64,000 bases of DNA from contig JBMOQX010000067.1 of NCBI GenBank assembly GCA_049322755.1, forward strand, positions 124,001 through 188,000. The letters are read 5' to 3'. Positions within the stretch are counted from its first letter, which is position 1. Every line of letters starts with the position of its first letter. This stretch comes from DATIUV01 sp049322755 (GTDB lineage Bacteria > Pseudomonadota > Gammaproteobacteria > Burkholderiales > UBA6910). Below, piece after piece: positions 7,528 to 15,130 of this stretch. Made by a program: the position numbers and the translations under genes. The notes under the pieces are model-generated. The model saw only the letters and a list, made by a program, of their open reading frames with translations, made no database searches and was not told the DNA's origin.

Positions 7528-8349
7528 CTATTCTCCGCTCCCGCTGTTCGACCGGCCCGGAATCACCGCGGGCCCGGACCCGCGATCCGGAAAACGTTGC
7601 GGCCGCCCCGCGTCCGCGGCGGACGCCCGGCGCAGGCGCTTTCGGACAAGCACCACCACCGCCGGGATGAGCGTGAGTGCGCCGAGCGCAACGGCCGCGT
7701 AGAGCATGCGGTCGGGGTCGGCGGCGGCGAATTCGCCGCCGAAATGGGCCAGCAAGAAGCTCGTCGGCGCGATTCCCGCGAGCGTCGCCAGCGCGAAGCG
7801 CCAAAACGAGAGGACGGTCAGCCCGGCGGCGTAGCTGACGACGTCGAAGGACACGAAGGGCAGCAGCCGGCTGAAGAATACGACACCCATGAGCGCGTTC
7901 TGGGAGCCGATCCACCCGGCCGAAATCCGCTCGCCGAACCACTTTCGCAGAACCTCATGGCCAACCAGGCGAGCGATGCCGAAGGCCGCGACCGCGCCGA
8001 TCTCCGCGCCGATCAGCACGTAGAGCGTGCCCCAGATGTGGCCGTACGCGGCACCGGCGGCGAGCGCGATGGGCGCGCTCGGGATCGGGCTGACCAGGAT
8101 GGCCAGCGCCATCAGGCCGATCACGGCTGCCGGTCCCCAGTACCCCAGATCGACGACCAGCTGGTGAAGGGCGTCGCCCTCCATCAGCGTGGACAGCATG
8201 CCCGTGCGGTGCAGAACCAGGTACGTGGCGACCAGCGTGGTCGCGGCCAAGCCCCCCCAGAACAGCCGGACGCCGATGCTCCCGGGGGCCGGCGGGCCGG
8301 GCCCGCGATCCCCCGCCGCCGCACCGGCGCCTGTTGCCGGGAGATGCAT
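7528..8349 (-). CDS. TVP38/TMEM64 (DedA-superfamily) membrane protein
   Basis: 273 residues from the ATG at 8349 (a GTG at 8376 is possible). About six membrane segments. The family core is visible: LVSPIPSAPIALAAGAAYG, GTLYVLIGAEIGAVAAFGIAR and later FFSRLLPFVSFDVVSYAAG, which corresponds to the conserved SNARE-associated/VTT domain. These proteins are inner-membrane transport or scramblase-like proteins; several are linked to metal or selenite uptake. It lies downstream of the leftward mer genes but has its own upstream gap with an operator-like motif (8471-8514), so it may be separately controlled. Confidence 0.85.
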   Translation of the reverse strand: MHLPATGAGAAAGDRGPGPPAPGSIGVRLFWGGLAATTLVATYLVLHRTGMLSTLMEGDALHQLVVDLGYWGPAAVIGLMALAILVSPIPSAPIALAAGAAYGHIWGTLYVLIGAEIGAVAAFGIARLVGHEVLRKWFGERISAGWIGSQNALMGVVFFSRLLPFVSFDVVSYAAGLTVLSFWRFALATLAGIAPTSFLLAHFGGEFAAADPDRMLYAAVALGALTLIPAVVVLVRKRLRRASAADAGRPQRFPDRGSGPAVIPGRSNSGSGE

Positions 8350-8470
8350 CAAATTTGGACCTCGCGCGTATCGCACGCGTTGCAGGTCTTGCGCGTCCCG
8401 CAGCGCGCGCCATCGTTAATGTTTCCAGTTTAGTGCGGCGGGTCGGTGCCGACGCCCGCAAGCGCGACGC

Positions 8471-8514
8471 TCTGTCGAAAGTGTCCATGATACCCCCAGG
8501 ATACTATCGACAGA
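8471..8514 (-). promoter_or_regulatory. Putative operator: CsoR/FrmR-like box inside a longer inverted repeat
   Basis: GATACCCCCAGGATACTAT at 8489-8507 resembles the C-tract/ATAC boxes bound by CsoR/RcnR/FrmR family repressors. It is bracketed by a perfect 8-bp inverted repeat, TCTGTCGA at 8471-8478 and TCGACAGA at 8507-8514. It is about 140 bp upstream of the TVP38 gene and just past the end of the NHL gene. No regulator of this family is encoded in the window. Confidence 0.35.
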
Positions 8515-8539
8515 ATGAACAGCGCAGTTAACCCCGGGG

Positions 8540-9526
8540 TCAAGGCCTTGTCGGATGCCACTTCCCGATCCGGTTGTTGCCGAAGTCGACCGCGAATACC
8601 GTCCCGTCGCCCGCCACGGCAACCGCCATGGCGTACTCGAACTGGCCCGGGCCGTTTCCCCGGGATCCGAAGCTCGTCAGGAATCTCCCCTCAGGAGAGA
8701 ATTTCTGAATCCGATGATTGTAGAAGTCGGCGACGAAAACATTCCCTTGTTGATCGACAGCCACGTCGGTCACCGTGGCGAACCAGCCGTTGAAGGGGCC
8801 AAAAATATTCATGGCGAACGGCCCGCCCCACTTGCGCCCCAAAGTGCCATCGCGTCTGAATGCCTGTATCCGGTCGTTGTAGCCATCGGCGACGTAAAGC
8901 GTCCCGTCGGGAGCCAGCGCGACATCGGTGGGATAGTTGAACTCGCCCGCCCGGATACCGGTTTTTCCCGTCGTTCCCCACTGACGCACAAAGCTGCCGT
9001 CCGCCTTGAGCTGCTGGACACGCTGGTTGTAGAAGTCGGCCACCAACACATCGCCAGTGGGCGCGACTGCCACGCCGCCCGGTGCGCTGAATTCCCCCGG
9101 GCCGCTGCCGGATTTGCCGATCAGGCGTTTGGACCGGCCGTCGAGACTGAAAACCTGGATGCGGTCGTTGAAGTACTCGGCGACGTAGAGCTCGCTTTCG
9201 TGAACCGTGAGGTTCATGGGACGGCCGAGTTGGCCCCGGCCCTTGCCGGGCGTGCCGAACTGGCGCTTGAAACGGCCATCCGGGTCGAACACCTGAATGC
9301 GGCCGTTACGGGAATCGGAAACGAGCACTTCGTCGCCGGCGACGGCGATCCCGGTCGGGTCGTCGAACCGGCCGGGCGCGCTGCCCTTTCCGCCCCACGC
9401 GGTCACGAACGTGTAGGACGGCTCCCTGGCCGAGGGCACGAACGCCAGCCAGCCGGACGCGAGAGTGACCGCCAGCATAATGATGCCGTTGCGGCCGATC
9501 GTGAGGGCGGTCTTCCCGGTCATCAT
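8540..9526 (-). CDS. NHL-repeat six-bladed beta-propeller protein, membrane-anchored
   Basis: 328 residues. One hydrophobic segment near residues 13-30 is a signal anchor or signal peptide. The rest is a series of about six NHL blades of ~45 residues, each with a pattern such as GEVLVADFYNQRVQQ or GTLYVADGYNDRIQAF preceded by FxxPTGIAV-type strands. NHL propellers bind protein or ligand partners and have no single reaction. The gene begins 9 bp after the end of the outer-membrane protein gene, so it is the last gene of the extended mer operon. A link to mercury is inferred only from position. Confidence 0.8.
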   Translation of the reverse strand: MMTGKTALTIGRNGIIMLAVTLASGWLAFVPSAREPSYTFVTAWGGKGSAPGRFDDPTGIAVAGDEVLVSDSRNGRIQVFDPDGRFKRQFGTPGKGRGQLGRPMNLTVHESELYVAEYFNDRIQVFSLDGRSKRLIGKSGSGPGEFSAPGGVAVAPTGDVLVADFYNQRVQQLKADGSFVRQWGTTGKTGIRAGEFNYPTDVALAPDGTLYVADGYNDRIQAFRRDGTLGRKWGGPFAMNIFGPFNGWFATVTDVAVDQQGNVFVADFYNHRIQKFSPEGRFLTSFGSRGNGPGQFEYAMAVAVAGDGTVFAVDFGNNRIGKWHPTRP

Positions 9527-9535
9527 CGGCTCGTG

Positions 9536-10429
9536 TCAGAAATTGATGCGCACGCCGGCGGTGAGGACATAATCGTTTCTGAGCGCCGTACCGTTGAGAT
9601 TCTGGCTGACGGGAATCTGAACGCCGGCTTCCATGATCCATCGGCGCGTCACGTGCTGCAGGCCGGGCGTGATGAACAGGGTCGTGCCGCCGGAATTCGG
9701 ATCGCTGAGGCCACCGATGCGGTCCTTGGCTGCGTGGACGAGATTGGCCTCAAGCACTCCGTAGAGAAAGGCGGGAACGCCGGCGCCCAGGCTGCGCGGC
9801 CACAAACGGTACTGGAGCGAGGCATCGAGGGTGGCGACGTTGCCGGCCCGGAAGCCGCTGGCTTCGCGGTTGGCCCTGTAGCTCACCTGGCTGTCGATTT
9901 GAAAATCCAGGGTCTGCCAAGTGAGCACAGCGCCGCCGAGCGCATCCCATGAACCGGATCCGGGCTGGAGGGGAGGCGGCAGGCGCCCCAGGCCGTCGCC
10001 GGCATTGTCTTCCCCGGTCGGCGCCTTGACGCCCAGGAAAGGCGCGACGCGCAACGTCCGCCCGGGCGCGTTGTATTCGTATGCGGTGTAGCGGCCCAGC
10101 AGGGTCAGATCGCCAAAGCCGTTGTGACTTCGCGAAACGTCCTGCCCACCCAATCGCACGTCGAGCCGTTTGTCAAAATAGGGCAGCATGCCGAACAGCG
10201 CGAAGTCCCGGGTTACGCCATACCCCAGCACCGATACCAGGCCCGTCGCCTCCATGTCGCGCCCGGCGGGCGTGGGATCGTCGGCGTTCTTCATGAAGAC
10301 GAACTGCTCGCGCAGCACGTAGCCGCCCTCGTGCACCGGCAGCGCCGTGTTGAAGGTGAGCGGCGCGCTCCAGGCGGTTCCGGCCGACAGACACAGGGCG
10401 GCGAATGCCGTCTTCGCCAATGTCTTCAT
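9536..10429 (-). CDS. Outer-membrane channel-like protein, phenol_MetA_deg family
   Basis: 297 residues with a signal peptide (FAALCLSAGTAWSA) and a beta-barrel pattern of alternating residues. It ends in a C-terminal Phe (AGVRINF), the usual outer-membrane signature. PFLGVKAPTGEDN and GLQHVTRRWIMEAGVQIPVS match the phenol_MetA_deg/putative transporter family. The start overlaps the stop of the HMA-protein gene by 4 bp, so it is co-translated with the mer genes. Substrate unknown; an outer-membrane route for metal or metal complexes is speculation. Confidence 0.75.
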   Translation of the reverse strand: MKTLAKTAFAALCLSAGTAWSAPLTFNTALPVHEGGYVLREQFVFMKNADDPTPAGRDMEATGLVSVLGYGVTRDFALFGMLPYFDKRLDVRLGGQDVSRSHNGFGDLTLLGRYTAYEYNAPGRTLRVAPFLGVKAPTGEDNAGDGLGRLPPPLQPGSGSWDALGGAVLTWQTLDFQIDSQVSYRANREASGFRAGNVATLDASLQYRLWPRSLGAGVPAFLYGVLEANLVHAAKDRIGGLSDPNSGGTTLFITPGLQHVTRRWIMEAGVQIPVSQNLNGTALRNDYVLTAGVRINF

Positions 10430-10767
10430 CTTGCCTGTCCCGCCGGCGCGCCTTGCGGGGCGGATTGCACCTGTTCGAACTTGCGCAGACTGAAGCCGGC
10501 CTCCTTCACCGCCTGTTTGGCCGATGCTTCATCAAGCGTCATGCCGTCCTCCATGGTGACGATCACGGTACCGTCCCTGATGCGTGTTTCAAGTCCCCGA
10601 ACCCCTTCGAGCGCGCCCAGCTTCTTTTCGATGCCATACGCGCAGAACGGACATGCCAGACCGTCCACGTGCAGTTGGTAGGTGGGCGGGGCGGCCAATG
10701 CGCCGGTCGCCGTCAGGACGAGGCTTGATGCGATGGCCATACGCTGTGTGAATGGTCCGAAATTCAT
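10426..10767 (-). CDS. Periplasmic heavy-metal-associated (HMA) domain protein
   Basis: 113 residues: a signal peptide ending GALA, then an HMA ferredoxin-like domain with a C-x2-C metal site (DGLACPFCAYGIEKKLGALE) and a V-x-V-x-M strand. It resembles MerP in fold but not in motif: CPFC replaces MerP's CAAC, and it has an extended C-terminal tail. It starts 21 bp after the merA stop, so it is part of the mer transcript. It probably binds a soft metal in the periplasm; mercury is inferred from context. Confidence 0.8.
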   Translation of the reverse strand: MNFGPFTQRMAIASSLVLTATGALAAPPTYQLHVDGLACPFCAYGIEKKLGALEGVRGLETRIRDGTVIVTMEDGMTLDEASAKQAVKEAGFSLRKFEQVQSAPQGAPAGQAR

Positions 10768-10788
10768 GGTGATCTCCGTTATCGAGGG

Positions 10789-12462
10789 TCACCCGGCGCA
10801 GCAGGAGAGCTGCGTCACGTCCTTGCTGAACGTCTGCGCCGCCAATTTCAGGCCCTCGACCATGGTGAGGTAGGGGAACAGCTCGTCGGCCAGTGCCTCC
10901 ACCGTCATGCGGTGGCGGATGGCGAGCACTGCGGTCTGGATCAGTTCGCCCGCTTCCGGCGCCACCGCCTGCACTCCGATCAGGCGGCGGCTGCCGGCCT
11001 CGGCCACCAGCTTGATGAAGCCGCGCGTGTCGAAGTTGGCAAGGGCGCGCGGCACGTTCTCGAGCGGGAGCGTGCGGCTGTCGGTCTCGATGCCGTGTTC
11101 GCGCGCCTCAGCCTCGCTGTAGCCCACCGTCGCCACCTGCGGATCGGTGAACACCACCGCCGGCATCGCCGTCAGGTCCAGCGCCGTGTCGCCGCCGGTC
11201 ATGTTGATCGCGGCCCGGGTGCCGGCGGCCGCCGCCACGTAGACGAACTGTGGCTGGTCGGCGCAGTCGCCGGCGGCGTAGATGTGGGGCGCGCTGGTGC
11301 GCAGGCGGCGGTCGACGGCGATGGCGCCCCGGGCGTCGACCTTCACGTCCGCCGCTTCGAGATTGAGAGAACCCGTGTTGGGCGCGCGCCCGGTGGCGAC
11401 CAACAGCCGGTCGGCGCGCACCTCGCCGCGGTTTGTCGTCAGCACGAACTCCCCGCCCGCGCAGGCGATCTGACTGGCCCGGGTATGGTCCTGCACCTCG
11501 ATGCCCTCGGCACGGAAGGCGGCGGTGACGGCCTCGCCGATGGCCGGGTCTTCGCGGAAGAACAGCGTGTTGCGCGCCAGGACCGTGACCCGGCTGCCCA
11601 GCCGGGCGAAGGCCTGCGCCAGCTCGACCGCCACCGCCGACGAGCCGATCACGGCCAGCCGCTCGGGGATCGCGTGGCTGGCCAGCGCCTCGGCGGAGGT
11701 CCAGTAGGGCGTCGCGTCCAATCCGGGGATTGGCGGGATTGCGGGGCGGGCGCCTGCGGCGATCAGGCAGCGGTCGAAGCTCACGTCGCGTCTGCCCCCG
11801 TCTGCCATGGCCACCGTCAGCGTGCGCGCGTCCTTGAGGCGCGCTTCGCCGCGCAACACCGTGATGGCCGGGTTGCTCTCCAGGACGGATTCGTACTTGG
11901 CGTGACGCAGTTCCTCGACGCGGCCCTGCTGCTGGGCGAACAGCCGCTCCCGCAGCACGACCGGCATAGCGGCGGCGATGCCCCCATCGAACGGGCTTTC
12001 CCGGCGCAGATGGGCTACGTGCGCGGCGCGGATCATGATCTTGGAGGGTACGCAGCCGACGTTGACGCAGGTGCCGCCGAGGGTGCCGCGCTCGATCAAC
12101 GTGACCCGCGCGCCGCGCTCGGCGGCCTTAAGCGCGCCGGCCATCGCCGCGCCGCCGCTGCCGATGACCGCCACGCGCAGACCGCCGCCATCGCCCGGCC
12201 GGCCGGCGTGCTCGCCGTCTCGCGCCGGTTTCGGCGTCGTCGAGCCGCCCGTCGCGTCGCCGGCCTTGGCCGCCCGATAGCCGAGCGCCGATACCGCGGC
12301 CAGCAGCGAGTCGGCGGAGGTCGCGGCGGCCGCCATGATCTGCGCCGTGCCGGTGGCGAACGACACCTTGGCGGAAACGACGCCGGGAACGCGTTCCAGC
12401 GCCTCGCGGGCGTGCGCCGCACACGTCTCGCAGGTCATGCCGCGGATTTCCAGCGTGATCAA
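10789..12462 (-). CDS. merA: Mercuric reductase MerA
   Basis: Cytoplasmic FAD enzyme that reduces Hg2+ to Hg0 with NADPH. 557 residues if translation starts at the TTG at 12462, which overlaps the merF stop and has a GGGAG site; known MerA proteins are about 560. Order: N-terminal HMA domain with GMTCETC, FAD-binding VIGSGGAAMAGALKAAERGA, redox-active GGTCVNVGCVPSK, NADPH domain (VIGSSAVAVELAQAFARLGS), dimerisation domain, and the C-terminal LSCCAG cysteine pair that delivers Hg to the active site. All catalytic cysteines are present. The upstream in-frame extension to 12642 lies inside merF and is not real. Confidence 0.97.
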   Translation of the reverse strand: MITLEIRGMTCETCAAHAREALERVPGVVSAKVSFATGTAQIMAAAATSADSLLAAVSALGYRAAKAGDATGGSTTPKPARDGEHAGRPGDGGGLRVAVIGSGGAAMAGALKAAERGARVTLIERGTLGGTCVNVGCVPSKIMIRAAHVAHLRRESPFDGGIAAAMPVVLRERLFAQQQGRVEELRHAKYESVLESNPAITVLRGEARLKDARTLTVAMADGGRRDVSFDRCLIAAGARPAIPPIPGLDATPYWTSAEALASHAIPERLAVIGSSAVAVELAQAFARLGSRVTVLARNTLFFREDPAIGEAVTAAFRAEGIEVQDHTRASQIACAGGEFVLTTNRGEVRADRLLVATGRAPNTGSLNLEAADVKVDARGAIAVDRRLRTSAPHIYAAGDCADQPQFVYVAAAAGTRAAINMTGGDTALDLTAMPAVVFTDPQVATVGYSEAEAREHGIETDSRTLPLENVPRALANFDTRGFIKLVAEAGSRRLIGVQAVAPEAGELIQTAVLAIRHRMTVEALADELFPYLTMVEGLKLAAQTFSKDVTQLSCCAG

Positions 12463-12701
12463 CGCCGCTCTCCCGCATCGGTCACATCGCAGCACGCTTC
12501 CGGACGCCGCCGCCACAGGGCGTAGGCGGTGAGTCCGGCGAACGCCGCCAGCGCCGGAAACAGCACGTAGTCGAGGTAGCCCGTGACCGCGGAGAGGCCG
12601 ATGGCGCCCAGCAGGATCACGAGCACCGGCGTGAAGCAGCACAGCGCGGCAACGACGGTACCGACGATGCCGGTGCGCAGAAGGGTAGAGTTTCCGGCCA
12701 T
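12459..12701 (-). CDS. merF: Mercury transporter MerF
   Basis: 80-residue inner-membrane protein with two membrane helices. The family core is clear: LLRTGIVGTVVAALCCFTPV with the vicinal Cys pair in helix 1, LSAVTGYLDYVLFPALAAF in helix 2, and a cytoplasmic EACCDV pair. MerF carries Hg2+ across the membrane to MerA. It starts 4 bp after merP ends and its stop overlaps the merA start (TTGA). Length matches the ~81-residue family. Confidence 0.95.
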   Translation of the reverse strand: MAGNSTLLRTGIVGTVVAALCCFTPVLVILLGAIGLSAVTGYLDYVLFPALAAFAGLTAYALWRRRPEACCDVTDAGERR

Positions 12702-12705
12702 GGGC

Positions 12706-12984
12706 TCAGCGCCTCACGCTGGACGGATAGCCGGCGTCCGCGGCGGCCTTCAGCAGCGCGTCGACGCCGGTGGCGTCGCCGTCGAACGTCACCACCGCCT
12801 CGCGCCGCTCGTAGCTTACGGCGGCCTCGTGCACGCCGTCCACGCGCGTCAGCGCTTTCTTCACCGTGATGGGGCAGGCGGCGCAGGTCATGCCGGGAAC
12901 CGCGAGAGTGACGGTCTTGTCGCCGGCCCAGCCAGGTGCACTGAGGGTGGCAGCCGCGACGGCGAGGGCGGTGAGTTTCTTCAT
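12706..12984 (-). CDS. merP: Periplasmic mercury-binding protein MerP
   Basis: 92 residues, signal peptide ending GWA, then an HMA domain with the exact MerP motif GMTCAACPITVKKAL. It binds Hg2+ in the periplasm and hands it to MerT/MerF. Length matches the family (about 91). It lies between merT (12 bp) and merF (4 bp). Confidence 0.97.
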   Translation of the reverse strand: MKKLTALAVAAATLSAPGWAGDKTVTLAVPGMTCAACPITVKKALTRVDGVHEAAVSYERREAVVTFDGDATGVDALLKAAADAGYPSSVRR

Positions 12985-12996
12985 GGCGATTTCCGT

Positions 12997-13347
12997 TCAA
13001 TAGAAAAGCGGCAGGACGTAGGGAAAAAGGAGGGCGATCACGACCAGCGCCGCGACGACCCAGAAAAGTATCCGGTACGCCGTCCTGACGCGGGGCACCG
13101 CGCACACTTCGCCCGGTTTGCAGCCGGCGGCGGGACGGAAAATGCGCCGCCAGGCGAGGTACAGCGCCAGCACGGCGCCGGCGATGAAGAGCGGGCGCCA
13201 CGGCTCCAGCGCGGCCAGGTTGCCGACCCAGGCGCCTCCCACGCCCAGGGTCACCAGCACCAATGGGCCCAGGCAGCACGCGGATGCCAGGATCGCAGTC
13301 AGGGCCCCTGCGGCCAGTGGCAGTCGGCCATCATTCGGTTCGGGCAT
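12997..13347 (-). CDS. merT: Mercuric transporter MerT
   Basis: 116-residue inner-membrane protein with three membrane helices. Helix 1 carries the Cys pair (AILASACCLGPLVLVTLGVG), a cytoplasmic loop carries CKPGEVC, and helix 3 is near the end. Family length is 116. It takes Hg2+ from MerP and passes it to MerA. It is the first gene of the operon, 31 bp downstream of the MerR-type -10 box, with a GGAGGAG ribosome site. Confidence 0.97.
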   Translation of the reverse strand: MPEPNDGRLPLAAGALTAILASACCLGPLVLVTLGVGGAWVGNLAALEPWRPLFIAGAVLALYLAWRRIFRPAAGCKPGEVCAVPRVRTAYRILFWVVAALVVIALLFPYVLPLFY

Positions 13348-13377
13348 TTCCCGACTCCTCCTCGGGTCGATGAGCTA

Positions 13378-13408
13378 ACCTAAGGTGCGTAGCCAGGTAC
13401 GGAGTCAA
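13378..13408 (-). promoter_or_regulatory. MerR-type mer promoter/operator
   Basis: Reading leftward: -35 TTGACT (complement of 13403-13408) and -10 TTAGGT (complement of 13378-13383), separated by exactly 19 bp. The long spacer is the hallmark of MerR-activated promoters. The spacer begins CCGTACC and carries an imperfect CGTA/TACG dyad, close to the Tn501/Tn21 operator. No merR gene is adjacent or elsewhere in the window. Confidence 0.85.
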
Positions 13409-13487
13409 GCGCAATGGCCGCTGAGCATCGCGCCCCGGAACCGCGCCCGCGCGGCCCCGGGGGGCGAAGGGTTACGCAGCGGCCTTG

Positions 13488-13682
13488 CGGCCGGCCGTCG
13501 CGAATGGCATCGACGACGCCGGGCGGGACCTTCTGCATGCCGGCGATGACCGTGTGCGCCGCGACGCAGTATTCGCACTGGTTCTGGAAACTGGCCGCGA
13601 GCAGAACGATTTGCTGTTCCGTCGGCGTGAGGGAGGTGTTGTCGAACAGATCCTTCAGCGTGACGTAGGCTTTCAACAGCAA
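13488..13682 (-). pseudogene. Carboxymuconolactone decarboxylase/AhpD-family fragment
   Basis: An open stretch encodes about 65 residues of an AhpD-like protein: LKDLFDNTSLTPTEQQIVLL, QNQCEYCVAAHTVIAGMQKV and VVDAIRDGRP. The C-x2-C-x3-H peroxidase site is intact, but the sequence loses similarity right after DGRP toward the mer operon and has no proper N-terminus. Family members have about 60 further residues. It looks like the remnant of a gene cut when the mer segment arrived. Confidence 0.65.
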
Positions 13683-13707
13683 GGGGCAGGGTGTTTTTTT
13701 CCGGGCG

Positions 13708-13736
13708 GTGTCAGGATTTGGCCAGAACGCCGGTCT
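13708..13736 (+). promoter_or_regulatory. Putative ECF-sigma promoter of the second sigma/anti-sigma pair
   Basis: GTGTCAGG at 13708-13715 and CGGTCT at 13731-13736, with the same 23-bp offset as the motif at 1735-1763. It lies 80 bp upstream of the sigma gene start. Two matching motifs in front of two related loci suggest a shared regulon. Confidence 0.65.
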
Positions 13737-13815
13737 ATATGTTTTGAAGGGCGGCACCGCTGCGGTTTCTCGGCCGGCCACAACCCGGTCGGCGGACGAA
13801 AGGATCGGCATCATC

Positions 13816-14325
13816 GTGTTCCAGGGTGAGCGGAGACGGAGTTTCGAAACGGTGGTGCGGGCCCATGCCGCCGACCTCTACCGCTACGGCTTCTGGCTGT
13901 GCCGGGACCGGTTCGTGGCCGAGGACCTGGTGCAGGAAACCTTCACCCGGGCCTGGAAGGCCTGGGGGGACCTGAAGGATCCGCAGGCGGCCAAGGCCTG
14001 GCTGTTCTCGATCCTGCACCGGGAGCACGCCCGGCTCTACGAGCGCAAGCGGCTCGACAGCGAGGCGCTGGATCCGGACGCGGAATGGGCGTCGGCCGAG
14101 CCCGCCGTGGAATCCGCCCTGTCGACGCGCGAGGCGTTGGAGCGCCTGCCCCCCGCCTACCGCGAGCCGCTGCTGCTGCAGGTGCTGGGCGGTTTCGCCT
14201 GCGCCGAGATCGCGGCGGCGCTGGAAATTTCCGAGGCCGCGGTGCTGCAGCGGGTATCCCGGGCGCGCCGCGCGATGCGGGAAACGTTGAGCCAGGGTGA
14301 CGAGCTATGGACGCAGGCGAAATGA
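13816..14325 (+). CDS. ECF-type RNA polymerase sigma factor, second
   Basis: 169 residues from a GTG at 13816. An upstream ATG at 13708 overlaps the promoter motif and is rejected. Region 2 is FETVVRAHAADLYRYGFWLC and FVAEDLVQETFTRAWKAW; region 4 is LPPAYREPLLLQVLGGFAC, then ISEAAVLQRVSRARRAMRE. This is a standard short ECF sigma factor, clearly different from the one at 2521. Its end overlaps the start of the anti-sigma gene by 19 bp, the usual sigma/anti-sigma coupling. Confidence 0.9.
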   Translation: MFQGERRRSFETVVRAHAADLYRYGFWLCRDRFVAEDLVQETFTRAWKAWGDLKDPQAAKAWLFSILHREHARLYERKRLDSEALDPDAEWASAEPAVESALSTREALERLPPAYREPLLLQVLGGFACAEIAAALEISEAAVLQRVSRARRAMRETLSQGDELWTQAK

Positions 14326-14993
14326 ACTGCCTGGACGCGCGCCGGGAGCTGAACGGCGACCCGCGGCGCATCGCGCCGGCGCTGGAAGCGCATCTGGCGC
14401 GGTGTGCGACCTGCGCGGCCTATCGCGCCGAGCTGCTGGCCCAGGACGAGCGGCTGGCGGCGGTGCTGCGGGTGCCGGTGCCCGATGGCCTGGCCGAGCG
14501 CGTGCTGCTGCGCCAGGGCCTGTCGCGATCGCGCGCGCCGCGCTGGCTGGCGTTGGCGGCGGCGCTGGTGGTGGCGCTGGGGGTGAGCGGCTTTTTCGGC
14601 GTGCAGCGCTGGCAGCAGGCACCGGCGCTGGAGGCCATCGCCCTCGTGGTGGAGGAGGAACCGCATCTGCTACTGGCGAATCGCCGCGGCGACGCCTCGG
14701 TGCTGTCCCAGGCGCTGGCGGCCACCGGCCTGACGCTTAACGGCGAAGGCGTGCGCGTAAGCTACACGGGCGTGTGCCCGTTCCGCGGGACCCAGGCCCA
14801 TCACGTGGTGCTGGAGACGCCCTTCGGCAAGGCCACGCTGCTGGTGACGCCCGACCAGCCTTTGCGTACGACGGTGATTGCCGACAGCGAAGGTCTGGCG
14901 GCGCTGGCGGCGCCGGCCCGGCAGGGCAGTTATTCGCTGGTGGCGGAATCGCGCGACGCGCTCGCGCGTATCGCCGGGATGGTGCAGCGGTGA
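14307..14993 (+). CDS. DUF3379-type anti-sigma factor, copy 2
   Basis: 228 residues, close paralogue of the gene at 1818. Zinc-type motif HLARCATC, one membrane segment (ALVVALGVSGFFGV), and a periplasmic-side domain with VCPFRGTQAHHVVLETPFGK, as in copy 1 (TCPFRGGYAHHVLLGTPFGK). The conserved single Cys in CPFRG could be a sensing residue. It overlaps the sigma gene upstream and has no target-like gene downstream, unlike the first locus. Anti-sigma role is inferred from domains and overlap. Confidence 0.78.
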   Translation: MDAGEMNCLDARRELNGDPRRIAPALEAHLARCATCAAYRAELLAQDERLAAVLRVPVPDGLAERVLLRQGLSRSRAPRWLALAAALVVALGVSGFFGVQRWQQAPALEAIALVVEEEPHLLLANRRGDASVLSQALAATGLTLNGEGVRVSYTGVCPFRGTQAHHVVLETPFGKATLLVTPDQPLRTTVIADSEGLAALAAPARQGSYSLVAESRDALARIAGMVQR

Positions 14994-15130
14994 AAGCGGT
15001 GACGGCCGAGACGTCCGCCGCGGGCGGCGGCGCGGGGGTACCGGCGGAAGGCGCCCGCCGATTGGGGCGGCCCCGACCCAAGCGCTGGAACAGCGCCGCT
15101 TCCGCGAGGCGTAAACGATCCGAAGGGTAA

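Noticed and set aside
10912..12525. 537-residue plus-strand frame over merA
   Set aside because: Antisense shadow of merA in GC-rich DNA; low-complexity composition.
13708..13815. Upstream ATG at 13708 as the start of the second ECF sigma gene
   Set aside because: It lies on the putative ECF promoter and adds residues unlike any sigma factor; the GTG at 13816 fits the family start.
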